Part shown: positions 54,955-64,000 of the stretch, piece after piece | Layout: every line of letters starts with the position of its first letter | Numbering within the stretch: position 1 is the stretch's first letter | Source: Arcobacter arenosus | GTDB taxonomy: Bacteria > Campylobacterota > Campylobacteria > Campylobacterales > Arcobacteraceae | Direction of reading: 5' to 3' | NCBI RefSeq assembly: GCF_005771535.1 | Contig: NZ_VANU01000005.1 | Location: 240,213-304,212, forward strand | DNA: 64,000 nt | The notes under the pieces: generated by a model | Database searches by the model: none | Seen by the model: only the letters and a program-made list of their open reading frames with translations | What the model was told of the DNA's origin: nothing | Program-made: the position numbers and the translations under genes

Positions 54955-57615
54955 TTAATCAAAAATCTTTATACTAGGGTTAATGTTTTCCCAGCCATCT
55001 TTTAATTCTTTTTGTAAAACAAAACTATTTTTAGTAGTTGCTACTTCATCATAATCATAAGGTGTAACTACCATTAATCCACCTTTAATCAAAGAAGTAA
55101 AAGTGTTTGTTTTTATTTCTGTACCACTAAATAAAGAGAATTTCATTTTAAAACCACTTATATCATGGAAAGTAGAATTTGTTCTAACAAAGTGTTTATA
55201 TTTATCGTAAATCAAACAATAAATATATGTTTTAGAACCATCAAAACTAAGTTTTATTTTATTAACTTTTCCGATTTGTACATTTTTATAATAAATTGGC
55301 GCTTCTTCATTTATTTTTGTTGGCTCAATTGAAACAACTTTTAAAATCTCTCCACTTTCATTTGCATGAACATCCTCTAATGAATCAAGACCAACAAATC
55401 TATTATTTGTAGCTTTGTTAAAGCTTGGTATAACCCCAATATTTACAGGCATTATTGTTGAACCAATATTTTGAATCTCATTTAATGAAATTTTAGGTTT
55501 CTTAAGATAAAAAACTGTACCTTTTTTTGCAAATTTATCATAATCTTTAAAAATCTGGATTTTTACCAAAACCTTATTTTTATTTGTTAAAGATATATTT
55601 GTAACCTTTCCAACTTCAACACCTTTATAAACAAGTTTAGAAAACTGTGTTTTTAAACCTTCAACATCATCAAAAGTTACATTTAAAGTATTTACAGAGT
55701 TAATCATATCATCATAAGAAGCATAAATTTGATACCCTGAGAACTTTTGTTTAGAACTATTATCAAGATTGATAGAACCATTTAAAAGTGAACTTAAATT
55801 ATCAAGTTCAAAAACAACACCCCCTAAAGAAGCATCAAATTTAATTGGATTTTTTTTGTAAAACCTACTATTTTTATCTATATATTTTTTATATTTATTA
55901 TAGACAAACATTTTAACTTTTGATTCTTTTTCACCAAAATCAATATTTTTAATATACCCAATCTCTTGATTTTTGTAGTTTATTGTTTGTTTAGCTTTTA
56001 ACTCAAAACTATTATCAAAATAAACATCAATAACAAAACCTTTAGTTTTTAGTTTTTTTAACTCATCAACCTCTTTATATGTTTCATAAAGTTTAAAAGT
56101 TTTTGTTGTTGATTTATAATCCCCTATATTTATAAGGGAGATTCCCCCATTTAAAAATGGTTTTACACCTGAAAAATTAATATTAAAATCAAAGTTTTTT
56201 AGCTCAATTAATCTTGAACTTATATCATAAAACATAGTTTTATCATTTACCAAAGATTTATATTTTGATTTAATTAAAACAGATATTTTTACTTTTTTAA
56301 AATCATCACTTAATGTATAATCTAAAACTTCCCCAATAGGAATATTTTTATAATAAATCTTACTATCTTTTGTAATTGAATTAAGCCTTTTACTATTTAA
56401 AGTTATGATTAAATCATCATCTTCTTTGTTTATTTTTTTATTTTGAATTACAAAAAAATATTTTGCTTTTCCTTTTTTATAATCTACAGATATAAAATTT
56501 CCACTTACTACTGTATTTAGATTTTTTACCCCATCAATCCCAACCTCTACACTATTTAAATAAAATTTTGAGTTTTCAGAAAGTAAATATTCGTAATCTT
56601 TATAAACAAAAGCTTTTGCAATAACACTATTATTGTTTAAGTGAACCTCTTTTATTTTTCCAACTTCAATCCCTTTATACATGATTGAAGTTCTCTCTCC
56701 TATACCATTTGCAGTATCAAACTTCAAGTTTAAAAAGGTTTTTTCTTCAAGTTCTTCTTTATTTTCATATAAAATATAAGACTCATCCTCTTGCATTTTT
56801 TTAGCATCTTTTTCTAATGTCAAAACATTTATCCCACCAATTAAAGCAGAATAAAAAGAACTGACTTCTAGTTTCACTCCACCAGGACCAAAGTTAACAT
56901 TTAAAGCTTTATTCATATAAAACTTTGAACTACTATTTATAAGATGATTGTATCTATCATAAATATAAGCTTTTAAATATACTTGTTCATCTTTAAAAAC
57001 CTTTGATACAATTTCACCAATTTGAAATTTATTATAAAAAATTGGCGTTTCAATCTCTACAAAATCAGCTCTATTTGATAAGATTGAAACATAATAACCA
57101 TTTCCATTTGTTTCTAAACTAGGCTTGGTATCAAGCCCCTCAAATTCATATTTAGGCTTTACATTCTCATATTTTTTCAAATCATTATATTTAGGAAGAA
57201 CTTCAATTTTATTACCACTTAATAAAGTCCCTAAACCAGAAACCTTTGTTAAAGAGATAGTAGGTTTTTTAATCCAAAAACTTGAGCCCTCAATTGCAAT
57301 AAAATCTGCAACATCACTATTTACAAGGATATTTACTTTAACACTATTTAAATCATTGATATGTATTTTGGTTACTTTTCCTAATTGAAGCCCTTTATAT
57401 TCTAAAGGAGTAACTCCTTCTTTAAGGCCTTCTGCACTTTTAAAAGTAACAGTAATATTGGTACCTTTTTTAGTATAGCTTTCATAAGCAATCCATCCTA
57501 AGATACTTAAAATTATTAGTGGTAAAACCCAAATAAAAGAAAGAGTTTTTTTCTGTTTTTCTTTAGGTTTATAAACTTTTGTTTCTATATTATCTTCAAA
57601 TTTTTCACTACTCAT
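54955..57615 (-). CDS. letB: Seven-MCE-domain lipid transport protein, LetB-like
   Basis: 886 residues from the ATG at 57615, which has AAGGA upstream and overlaps the previous stop by 8 nt. One N-terminal membrane span (about 26-45) is followed by seven MCE units. Each has a start like EGLKEGVTPLEYKGLQLGKV and a later loop (FYxxxPxIxL, G). Count and length match E. coli LetB (seven MCE, 877 residues), which forms a tube for lipids across the periplasm. It is encoded with two PqiA/LetA-like halves. Confidence 0.88.
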   Translation of the reverse strand: MSSEKFEDNIETKVYKPKEKQKKTLSFIWVLPLIILSILGWIAYESYTKKGTNITVTFKSAEGLKEGVTPLEYKGLQLGKVTKIHINDLNSVKVNILVNSDVADFIAIEGSSFWIKKPTISLTKVSGLGTLLSGNKIEVLPKYNDLKKYENVKPKYEFEGLDTKPSLETNGNGYYVSILSNRADFVEIETPIFYNKFQIGEIVSKVFKDEQVYLKAYIYDRYNHLINSSSKFYMNKALNVNFGPGGVKLEVSSFYSALIGGINVLTLEKDAKKMQEDESYILYENKEELEEKTFLNLKFDTANGIGERTSIMYKGIEVGKIKEVHLNNNSVIAKAFVYKDYEYLLSENSKFYLNSVEVGIDGVKNLNTVVSGNFISVDYKKGKAKYFFVIQNKKINKEDDDLIITLNSKRLNSITKDSKIYYKNIPIGEVLDYTLSDDFKKVKISVLIKSKYKSLVNDKTMFYDISSRLIELKNFDFNINFSGVKPFLNGGISLINIGDYKSTTKTFKLYETYKEVDELKKLKTKGFVIDVYFDNSFELKAKQTINYKNQEIGYIKNIDFGEKESKVKMFVYNKYKKYIDKNSRFYKKNPIKFDASLGGVVFELDNLSSLLNGSINLDNSSKQKFSGYQIYASYDDMINSVNTLNVTFDDVEGLKTQFSKLVYKGVEVGKVTNISLTNKNKVLVKIQIFKDYDKFAKKGTVFYLKKPKISLNEIQNIGSTIMPVNIGVIPSFNKATNNRFVGLDSLEDVHANESGEILKVVSIEPTKINEEAPIYYKNVQIGKVNKIKLSFDGSKTYIYCLIYDKYKHFVRTNSTFHDISGFKMKFSLFSGTEIKTNTFTSLIKGGLMVVTPYDYDEVATTKNSFVLQKELKDGWENINPSIKIFD

Positions 57616-58189
57616 CCCAAATAATCCTTGTATCAAATCTATTTGCTGCTATCATTGTTAATATTACCACTAAAGCAAAAGATGTTGCAGCAATTCCACC
57701 TTTTATATTAAATATCTCATTTATTTGTACAGTTGAAGCTAACAAGGCAACAACATAAATATCAATCATAGACCATTTTCCAATTAATTCTATAAAATGA
57801 AACATTTTTAACTTTGTTTTATTTTTAAAAGGGGTTTCAATCCATAAAGAGATAAAAATAAACATCAAACCTAAAAGCTTAGTTAAGGGAATTATTACAC
57901 TTGCCGTTAAAATTACAATTGCAATAAAATAATCCCCATGATTTAAAAAAGCAATTACCCCTTCAAAAATTGTACTACTCTCATTTAAACCAAATCTTGT
58001 AACCTCCATCATAGGATAAAGCATCGCAGGTATAAAAAGTAACAATGCACTTATAACTAAAGCAAGGGAGATTTGTAATGAGTCTTTAACTCTTCTTCTT
58101 ACTGTGTGATCACAGCTATCACATTTAAATGGTTTATAATCTTCTTTTTTAAAAACCTTATGACAATTTCTACAAGATATTAAAACCAT
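57608..58189 (-). CDS. PqiA/LetA-type membrane protein, second half
   Basis: 193 residues. An N-terminal zinc ribbon (CRNCHKVF...CDSCDHTV, residues about 6-28) is followed by four membrane spans (about 44-65, 85-110, 125-145, 155-180). This is one PqiA domain. E. coli LetA has two such domains in one chain of about 427 residues. The gene overlaps the first half by 1 nt and letB by 8 nt. Confidence 0.87.
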   Translation of the reverse strand: MVLISCRNCHKVFKKEDYKPFKCDSCDHTVRRRVKDSLQISLALVISALLLFIPAMLYPMMEVTRFGLNESSTIFEGVIAFLNHGDYFIAIVILTASVIIPLTKLLGLMFIFISLWIETPFKNKTKLKMFHFIELIGKWSMIDIYVVALLASTVQINEIFNIKGGIAATSFALVVILTMIAANRFDTRIIWDE

Positions 58190-58761
58190 TATTTAAACAC
58201 ACTTTTTACTTCAAATTTTCTGTTTGACATATAAAATAAAAATAGATAAAAAAGCATAATATAAAATCCAATATCAAATCTTGTACTAGAAACCATACCA
58301 GCTAACTTTATATATGTAACTATAATACTTATCACAAAAACCTCAACAAATCCCCATGCTTTGAAAAAATGAAATCCATTGTATAAACTTTTATTGGAAA
58401 ATATTTTTAACTTTTGATTTTCTTGAACAAATGCAAAAATTATAACAAGAGAATTTAATATTGGTGCAATTATAACTGTAAAAAAACCCAACATAGAAAC
58501 AAAAATAAAACCTTCATCAAAAAGGGTTTGAAAGGTATTAAAAAGGGTTGTTTTTAAAATGTTTCCATTAATAGAAAGACTCATCAAAGGGTATATATTT
58601 AGAAGTATTAATAGAAGTAAAGATGATATGGCATAATACAAGGAGTCTTTTGAGTGGGTATTAAATAGTTTTATTTTACTAGAACATCTAGGGCAAATTG
58701 CCCTTTTTGTTTTTGCTTTAATAAATAGACCACAGTTTTTACATTCTATAATTTCATTCAT
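58189..58761 (-). CDS. PqiA/LetA-type membrane protein, first half
   Basis: 190 residues. Zinc ribbon CKNCGLFIKAKTKRAICPRC (residues 7-26), then about four membrane spans. It is the first of two adjacent single-domain PqiA proteins that together equal LetA. They are likely to pair in the membrane and supply lipid to the LetB tube. Confidence 0.87.
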   Translation of the reverse strand: MNEIIECKNCGLFIKAKTKRAICPRCSSKIKLFNTHSKDSLYYAISSLLLLILLNIYPLMSLSINGNILKTTLFNTFQTLFDEGFIFVSMLGFFTVIIAPILNSLVIIFAFVQENQKLKIFSNKSLYNGFHFFKAWGFVEVFVISIIVTYIKLAGMVSSTRFDIGFYIMLFYLFLFYMSNRKFEVKSVFK

Positions 58762-58817
58762 AATTTATATTTTTTTATAAATTATATCTTTTTTTTCTTC
58801 AATATTAATTTTTTAAA

Positions 58818-61800
58818 CTATACTAACTTTCTATTTCTAAATGATACTAAAATTAATACTAAAATCACTATTATCGTAATAGGTACAAAAGTAGGTATTG
58901 GTATTGGGTCACCTGCTGCATATGAATGTAATCCAGATAGATAATAATTAACTCCAAAATATGTCATTACAATAGAAGCATAAGCAACTAAAGATAAGGC
59001 AGAAAATAAAAAGTTTGAAGCCAAACCTTTGATATATTGCAGGTGTAAAATCACTGCATAAATTAAAATTGAAACTAAAGTCCAAGTCTCTTTTGGATCC
59101 CATCCCCAGTATCTTCCCCAAGATTCATTTGCCCAAATTCCACCAAGAAAATTCCCAATTACAAGTAAAACAATACCTATTATCATAGACATTTCATTTA
59201 TTCTTCGTGCTTCTTTAATTGACACTTTTAATGATTCTTGTTTTAAATCATCTTTGTTTTTATCTAAAAAGATATAAAACACTAAAGTTAAAAATCCCAA
59301 TAAAGCACATAAAGCCAAGAATCCATAACTTGCAGTTATTACACTTACATGAATTGTTAACCAATAAGATTTTAACACTGGTGTTAAAGTTGTGATTTGT
59401 GGTTCAAGCCATGAAAGATGTGCCACAAAAAGAGTAATACCACTTAAAAGTGAAGTTGTTGCTAAAGCAAGAACTGATTGTTTTGAAAATATAATTCCTG
59501 ATAAAACAATAGCCCACGCAATATATATCATAGATTCATATCCATTTGACCAAGGTGCGTGTCCTGAAACATACCATCTTAAAGCTAATCCAAAAGTATG
59601 AACAAAAAATAAAACTACAAAAAGTGATAAAAAGATTTTTGAAATTTTTTCTAATTTTACCATTGGTTTAAATATTTTATAAAATACTAAAGCCAATAAA
59701 ACAAGTCCTAAAACTAAATAAGCTGGTGTTAAATTATTGAAAATATTGTATTTATTAAACATCAACTCAGCATCTATTTTAAAACTATTAGGCATAACTT
59801 CTTTGCCATATTTATTCTGATAATCTTGAATTTTTTGTAAGGCATAATCAGCTTTTTCCCAACTACCATTATTTTCATTTGCATCTTTTAAAGCAATAAA
59901 ATAGTTATCCATTAAACTTGCAATAACTTCTGCTTCATTTTTTTGTAAAGCACCAACTCCATCGTTTATTACAGAGATTGCTAATGTTGGGTCTAACCAT
60001 TTATTGTTTTTATCTTCTATTTTAGGAAATAGTTTTAAAAATGCACCCGTAAAAAGATTATAAATGATATTTAATCTCTCATCTACTTTTATAAGTTCTT
60101 TATCAAATTTTGTTCTTTGTGATGGCTTTTTTTGATTTATTAATTCTAAATCATCCTCAAATTTATAAGAACCAAATTGATTATAAACATTATCAAAACT
60201 AAAATACTTATCACTTTGTTTTATTCCTAATAGTTTTTTTAACTCATCATTTTTAACTTTAATAATTGGTAGTTTTTGCCATTCTCTTGGATTTATTATC
60301 ATACTTATAAAAAGTTGATTTGCATTTAATCCATATAAAGACTCTTTTCTAATAACCTTATTCATAATCTCAATAGCCAAAGAGTTTATTGGTTTTATTC
60401 TTCCTTGGTAATCTTGAATTAAAACTTTTCCCAATTTATTTGCATGATTAATATCTATATTTTTTATAATCTTTAAATCAGCTGTATTTTCCTGTGCTTT
60501 TAAATCTGAACCAAATAAAAATAAAATACTTAGAACTATAGCTGTAGAGATATTTTTAAGTTCATATTTTTTATTTGCAAGTTTTCTAAATCTTCCATTT
60601 TTCATAAATAAACTTAAAAATAATCCAGTAAATAGTAAAGCATAACCAATATAAGTTGGAATCACACCTGGGTCTTTATTTACAGAAAGGATTGTTGCAC
60701 TCTCATTCATAGTGTATGAACTTTGAAAAAATTTATACCCTTTGTAAGATAGAGTATTATTCATTGATATTGTTTGTTCAAAAGTTACATCATCTTTTGT
60801 ATCATAAACTTTTACATCACTTGAATATGCTGAAGGTGAATTAGAGCCAGGATATCTTTCAAGTTTAAAATCCCCTAAATATATTGAAAAAGGAAGTTCT
60901 AAAACCTTTGCTCCCCAAGATAATTTTAATGTTTTTTCTCCATCTAATTTTAAAGTTTTTGTGTAACCTTCATTTGAACCACCTTTTCCAAAAAGTGCTA
61001 TCTCTTCAATTTTATTAGCAATTTTTAAATCAACAATTACAGCATTTAAAACCTTCTCTTTTTTCACTAACTCTTTTTTTAAACTAACTACCTCAACTTT
61101 TCCTGAAGCTGAAAAATCAGGAGTTGCAAATCTTGTTTGAGCTACAGTATAAATCACATCATCTCTTAATGGCAATGCCTCATTTGCTTTAATAGTTCCT
61201 CTTTTTGTTCCATCCATATATTCAAATGAAAGACCAATATTAGATTTAATATATACTTTTTTATCTTTTGTAATAAAATAGATTTTTGATTTACTTTCAT
61301 CTTTTATCTCTTTATTTAAAGAGAAATTTGCAAATTTTGATTCATAAATTTTTTCATTTTGTAAATCAATACTTTTTGCTCCTGCCATACTTGTAATAAT
61401 CAAATTTACTAATGGTTTTCCATTTTCAACTGTGATAATTTTTTCAGCGGCATTGGGAACAAATCTTTTAAATCTTAGATTGATATCTTCATTTAAATCA
61501 AGTTCAAAATCTGTTTGAGATAATTGTGTCATTAAAACTTTTTCATCTTTTTTTAAAAGTTGTTTATTATCTTTATCAAAAAGAGTTGCTTGAATATACT
61601 CATCATTTGATAACATTTTATTTTGAATAGTTGATTCAGGAATTGTCATAATTGCTTCAAAACCTACATATCTAGTTAAGGCACTTCCAATAAGTAAAAA
61701 AGCAAAAGAGATATGAATAAAAAATATAAAAAACTTTTTGATTTTGTACATTTTAAACCATATGATATTTAATATAGAACCAATAGTTAGAATTACCATA

Positions 61801-61958
61801 ATTAATTCAAACCATGTTTGATTATATACAAATGATCTAGCAGCTAATGTACCATAATCGTTCTCCACAAAAGTTCCAACGGCACAAGCAAATGCGAATA
61901 AAAGCATTAATACAGTCATAACTTCCATAGAAAAAAGATTTTTCAATAGTTTTTTCAA
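58818..61958 (-). CDS. Cytochrome c synthase, ResB-CcsA fusion (CcsBA, possibly NrfI)
   Basis: 1046 residues from the TTG at 61958 (MKKLLKNLFSMEVMTVLMLL); AGGAA lies seven bases upstream. Longer in-frame reading to a GTG at 62006 enters a hairpin arm. An N-terminal ResB part with four spans and a large periplasmic domain (about 100-430) is followed by a CcsA part with the haem-binding WWD motif WGRYWGWDPKETW near residue 955. It attaches haem to apocytochromes c outside the membrane. Its place directly after nrfA mirrors nrfI in Wolinella succinogenes, needed for the CxxCK haem of NrfA. Confidence 0.88.
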   Translation of the reverse strand: MKKLLKNLFSMEVMTVLMLLFAFACAVGTFVENDYGTLAARSFVYNQTWFELIMVILTIGSILNIIWFKMYKIKKFFIFFIHISFAFLLIGSALTRYVGFEAIMTIPESTIQNKMLSNDEYIQATLFDKDNKQLLKKDEKVLMTQLSQTDFELDLNEDINLRFKRFVPNAAEKIITVENGKPLVNLIITSMAGAKSIDLQNEKIYESKFANFSLNKEIKDESKSKIYFITKDKKVYIKSNIGLSFEYMDGTKRGTIKANEALPLRDDVIYTVAQTRFATPDFSASGKVEVVSLKKELVKKEKVLNAVIVDLKIANKIEEIALFGKGGSNEGYTKTLKLDGEKTLKLSWGAKVLELPFSIYLGDFKLERYPGSNSPSAYSSDVKVYDTKDDVTFEQTISMNNTLSYKGYKFFQSSYTMNESATILSVNKDPGVIPTYIGYALLFTGLFLSLFMKNGRFRKLANKKYELKNISTAIVLSILFLFGSDLKAQENTADLKIIKNIDINHANKLGKVLIQDYQGRIKPINSLAIEIMNKVIRKESLYGLNANQLFISMIINPREWQKLPIIKVKNDELKKLLGIKQSDKYFSFDNVYNQFGSYKFEDDLELINQKKPSQRTKFDKELIKVDERLNIIYNLFTGAFLKLFPKIEDKNNKWLDPTLAISVINDGVGALQKNEAEVIASLMDNYFIALKDANENNGSWEKADYALQKIQDYQNKYGKEVMPNSFKIDAELMFNKYNIFNNLTPAYLVLGLVLLALVFYKIFKPMVKLEKISKIFLSLFVVLFFVHTFGLALRWYVSGHAPWSNGYESMIYIAWAIVLSGIIFSKQSVLALATTSLLSGITLFVAHLSWLEPQITTLTPVLKSYWLTIHVSVITASYGFLALCALLGFLTLVFYIFLDKNKDDLKQESLKVSIKEARRINEMSMIIGIVLLVIGNFLGGIWANESWGRYWGWDPKETWTLVSILIYAVILHLQYIKGLASNFLFSALSLVAYASIVMTYFGVNYYLSGLHSYAAGDPIPIPTFVPITIIVILVLILVSFRNRKLV

Positions 61959-61992
61959 TAGATTTCCTAAATAAAATTTAAAATTAATATTC

Positions 61993-62050
61993 TTAATAAA
62001 TAACACCTAAAATATCAATAGGAGGAGAATGAATAGGTGTTATTTATTAA
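61993..62050 (-). other. Long hairpin with CU-rich loop between nrfA and ccsBA
   Basis: TTAATAAATAACACCTA (61993-62009) and its perfect complement TAGGTGTTATTTATTAA (62034-62050) give a 17-pair stem. On the minus strand the 24-base loop reads TTCATTCTCCTCCTATT with an anti-Shine-Dalgarno-like CTCCTCCT. There is no U tract, so it is not a plain terminator. It might be an RNA element of the ccsBA leader or a small RNA. Confidence 0.5.
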
Positions 62051-62057
62051 AAATAGT

Positions 62058-62085
62058 AGAAGAGAGGGATGAAATCCCCTCTTCT
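62058..62085 (-). terminator. Terminator after nrfA
   Basis: On the minus strand AGAAGAGGGGAT and ATCCCTCTCTTCT pair around a TTC loop (one bulge) and are followed by ACTATTTTTAA. It lies 23 nt after the nrfA stop. Confidence 0.7.
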
Positions 62086-62107
62086 AAAACAGTAAGTTTT
62101 GGAAGGA

Positions 62108-63598
62108 TTAATTGTAAGAAGTTTTATCTTCTACACCTTTAGTCGATTCAGGGTTATAAACACCTTTTTTCTCTGCTTCTTTTTTCCACTCAATTAAAAG
62201 ACCATTTTTGAATTTCTTTTTATCTTCAACTAATTTGTCGAATGGTAATCCAATAATCTCTTGAGCTTTCTCTTTTGAATCAATTGATGGTGCTACATAA
62301 TCTGCTGCTCCATATTTAGCTAAAATTTTAGCTAATTTGATTCTTGCATTTCCTGCTTTTTCTAACGCAGTACCTAAAACTCTTAAAGTTTCTTCTGGTG
62401 CATGGAAGAATGCTGGGTGTGATGCAACTGCATAATCCCATCTCCATTGTGCGTGTCTAATATCTTTTAATACTGGTGCCATCTCTGCTTCAGTTGCTCC
62501 AACTTCCCAAGCTTTTCCAGCTTCTAAGTGTGCAGCAGCGATTTGAACCATAGATTTTTTATGTAACTCAGTTTTTCTTTTCTTTTTCTCTGCAATTGTT
62601 GCAAGTAAAGATTTTTCAGAAACTCTGTGACAAGTCATACAAGTATTTTCCATATTTTCTAATGGATTTCCTATATTATGATCTGTATATTTAACTCCAC
62701 CTTCTCTTTTGTAAGGCATATGACAATCTGCACAAGAAACATTGTTTTTACCGTGTGCACCTGTTAAATACATTTCATAACCTGGGTGTTGAGTTTTTAA
62801 CATTGGAGTTTTAGAAATTTTATGTGTCCAATCTTTGAAATCAATATTATCATAATATCTTTCCATATCATCAACAGTAGTACCTTCAGCCCATGGTAAT
62901 GTTACAACTGCAGCTTTTCCACCTTTACCATTATCAGTTTTTTTGAAATAGTATTCTACGTGACATTGTGCACATACCATAGTTCTCATCTCTTGGTGAG
63001 TTGCATCAGCTAAAGGAGTTAACCCAGCAGCTTTTAGACCATCATCTAGATATTTTCTGTTAACTTGCAGTTCCATAGTTTTAGGGTTATGACAATCCAC
63101 ACAACCAATAGGATTAATAATGTCAGAACCATATTTTGCCCATTTACCAGTAAAGTACTCTAAATCACCTTGCTCATTCATAATTCTTGGAACATCAGGA
63201 GATTTACATGTCCAACATGCAGTAGGCATTGGACCAGTTTTTCCATCAACAGGAGCACCTGTTCTTAATGTATTTCTGTTATCTTCGATTGCATAAAAGT
63301 GCCCTCTTGGAGCATTATAATCTTTTGCAAATCCATATCCAGCCCATAATACAACTAATTCTGGATACTCTTTTAACATATCATCTATGTCATCACTCTC
63401 TTTTGTTTTTTTCCAAGAATCATATTGTCTTGGATAAAACTTTTTAAACTCTTCATTTTTAGTTTGCCATCTCTCAACTTGTGGTACAGAGTTTATTATT
63501 TTTTGTTCTTCTTTCTTTTCATTAATAGATGCAATTAATGCTGTTAAACAACCAATTGCTAATAATGAAACAGCAAGTAACACTTTGAACTTCTTCAT
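62108..63598 (-). CDS. nrfA: Ammonia-forming cytochrome c nitrite reductase NrfA
   Basis: 496 residues with an N-terminal signal/anchor (KFKVLLAVSLLAIGCLTALIAS). Five haems: the catalytic CWTCK (residues 128-132), then CVDCH, CAQCH (followed by VEYYF with the catalytic Tyr), CADCH and CMTCH. The catalytic His lies in GAHGKNNV. It reduces nitrite to ammonium with six electrons from NrfH in the periplasm. It follows nrfH by 14 nt. Confidence 0.97.
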   Translation of the reverse strand: MKKFKVLLAVSLLAIGCLTALIASINEKKEEQKIINSVPQVERWQTKNEEFKKFYPRQYDSWKKTKESDDIDDMLKEYPELVVLWAGYGFAKDYNAPRGHFYAIEDNRNTLRTGAPVDGKTGPMPTACWTCKSPDVPRIMNEQGDLEYFTGKWAKYGSDIINPIGCVDCHNPKTMELQVNRKYLDDGLKAAGLTPLADATHQEMRTMVCAQCHVEYYFKKTDNGKGGKAAVVTLPWAEGTTVDDMERYYDNIDFKDWTHKISKTPMLKTQHPGYEMYLTGAHGKNNVSCADCHMPYKREGGVKYTDHNIGNPLENMENTCMTCHRVSEKSLLATIAEKKKRKTELHKKSMVQIAAAHLEAGKAWEVGATEAEMAPVLKDIRHAQWRWDYAVASHPAFFHAPEETLRVLGTALEKAGNARIKLAKILAKYGAADYVAPSIDSKEKAQEIIGLPFDKLVEDKKKFKNGLLIEWKKEAEKKGVYNPESTKGVEDKTSYN

Positions 63599-63612
63599 CT
63601 TCCTTCCCCTTC

Positions 63613-64000
63613 TTATTTCATTCTTTCTTTAACACCAATACTATATGGAGTTGATGTTAAACTACGCACTTTGCCATGAGGTGTAAACTTATGACAATCC
63701 CAACACTTTCGATCACTATTTAAACTATACTCATCACCACTATGGTAATTTTTTGCATTAGCTCCCATTTGAGATGTTAAATCTCCATGACATCTAATAC
63801 AGTTTGCTTGTACTCTATTTGCACCATCTTCACTTATGTCAATATTATTTTCATAAGTGTTCATTGTAAATGCTACCGAGTGATTCCATCCGTCAATTGC
63901 TTTTGCTTTATACTTAGCAACAACATCACCCACAGGCAAGTGACAATCAACACAGCTTGCAACATTTTTATGTGAGCTTTTAGACCACGTTGCGTAAGCT
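63613..64000 (-). CDS. nrfH: Cytochrome c nitrite reductase quinol-oxidising subunit NrfH, 5' partial
   Basis: The frame stays open to the right edge, so about 128 C-terminal residues are visible and the membrane anchor is missing. Haem motifs CVDCH, CIRCH and CWDCH are seen. NapC/NirT family: it oxidises menaquinol and feeds NrfA. Start codons inside (for example at 63939) are not the true start because protein-like sequence with a haem motif (SCVDCH) continues upstream. Confidence 0.92.
   Translation of the reverse strand, partial: AYATWSKSSHKNVASCVDCHLPVGDVVAKYKAKAIDGWNHSVAFTMNTYENNIDISEDGANRVQANCIRCHGDLTSQMGANAKNYHSGDEYSLNSDRKCWDCHKFTPHGKVRSLTSTPYSIGVKERMK

Overview
The window is very AT-rich (roughly 70-73% A+T by eye) and reads as a contiguous chromosomal piece of a Campylobacterota bacterium, most likely an Arcobacteraceae member (Arcobacter sensu lato). 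The grounds are gene order and gene content. The run rimM-khpA-rpsP-ffh-pseudouridine synthase-waaA-zinc ribbon-nif3-glyQ-(glutaredoxin)-purE-U32 matches, from memory, the order around ffh in Campylobacter jejuni. The nitrate reductase cluster has napGH but no napC. NrfHA is followed by a CcsBA-type cytochrome c synthase. No phage, IS element, CRISPR array, tRNA or rRNA gene was seen. Genes are densely packed, with many 1-8 nt overlaps and no gene-free stretch above about 300 bases.

Layout. 1-10.7 kb: the end of a SPOR-like gene, then a leftward housekeeping block for ribosome assembly, protein targeting, Kdo transfer and purine synthesis, with a GT9-like gene near its end. 10.8-20.1 kb: a large Cache/CZB chemoreceptor, a rightward ankyrin-repeat gene, recN, nadK and a secreted protein with four SPOR-like units. 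20.2-23.7 kb: the str genes rpsL-rpsG-fusA, with an intrinsic terminator before fusA and an elaborate structured 3' region after it. 23.7-26.7 kb: a zinc-ribbon/M48 protease that looks frameshift-split from its C-terminal part, and a glycerophosphodiesterase. 26.7-30.5 kb: a PotABCD-type ABC transporter. 30.6-39.0 kb: accessory enzymes and a second chemoreceptor. 39.1-42.2 kb: a NikKMLQO nickel ECF transporter.

42.3-64 kb is an anaerobic nitrogen-respiration region. napAGHBF-x-LD encodes the periplasmic nitrate reductase, with a CetB/Aer-like PAS protein at its end. Upstream lie an orphan PilJ-type (nitrate/nitrite-sensor-like) membrane protein, two divergent Crp/Fnr regulators lacking FNR cysteines, and a hemerythrin-DUF2249-polytopic membrane protein module. 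Perfect palindromes, TTGAT-N4-ATCAA and TTGAC-N4-GTCAA, sit at or near the class II activator position (-41.5) of several of these promoters. Beyond a LetAB-type lipid-transport operon (seven-MCE LetB, LetA split in two) come the CcsBA synthase and nrfA/nrfH, which reduce nitrite to ammonium. Together the genes describe dissimilatory nitrate reduction to ammonium, with its regulation, cytochrome maturation, nickel supply and probable nitrosative-stress defence.

The best candidates for something undescribed are the Crp/Fnr-controlled hemerythrin/DUF2249/membrane-protein module with its neighbouring orphan sensor, the structured RNA after fusA, and the CU-loop hairpin between nrfA and ccsBA.
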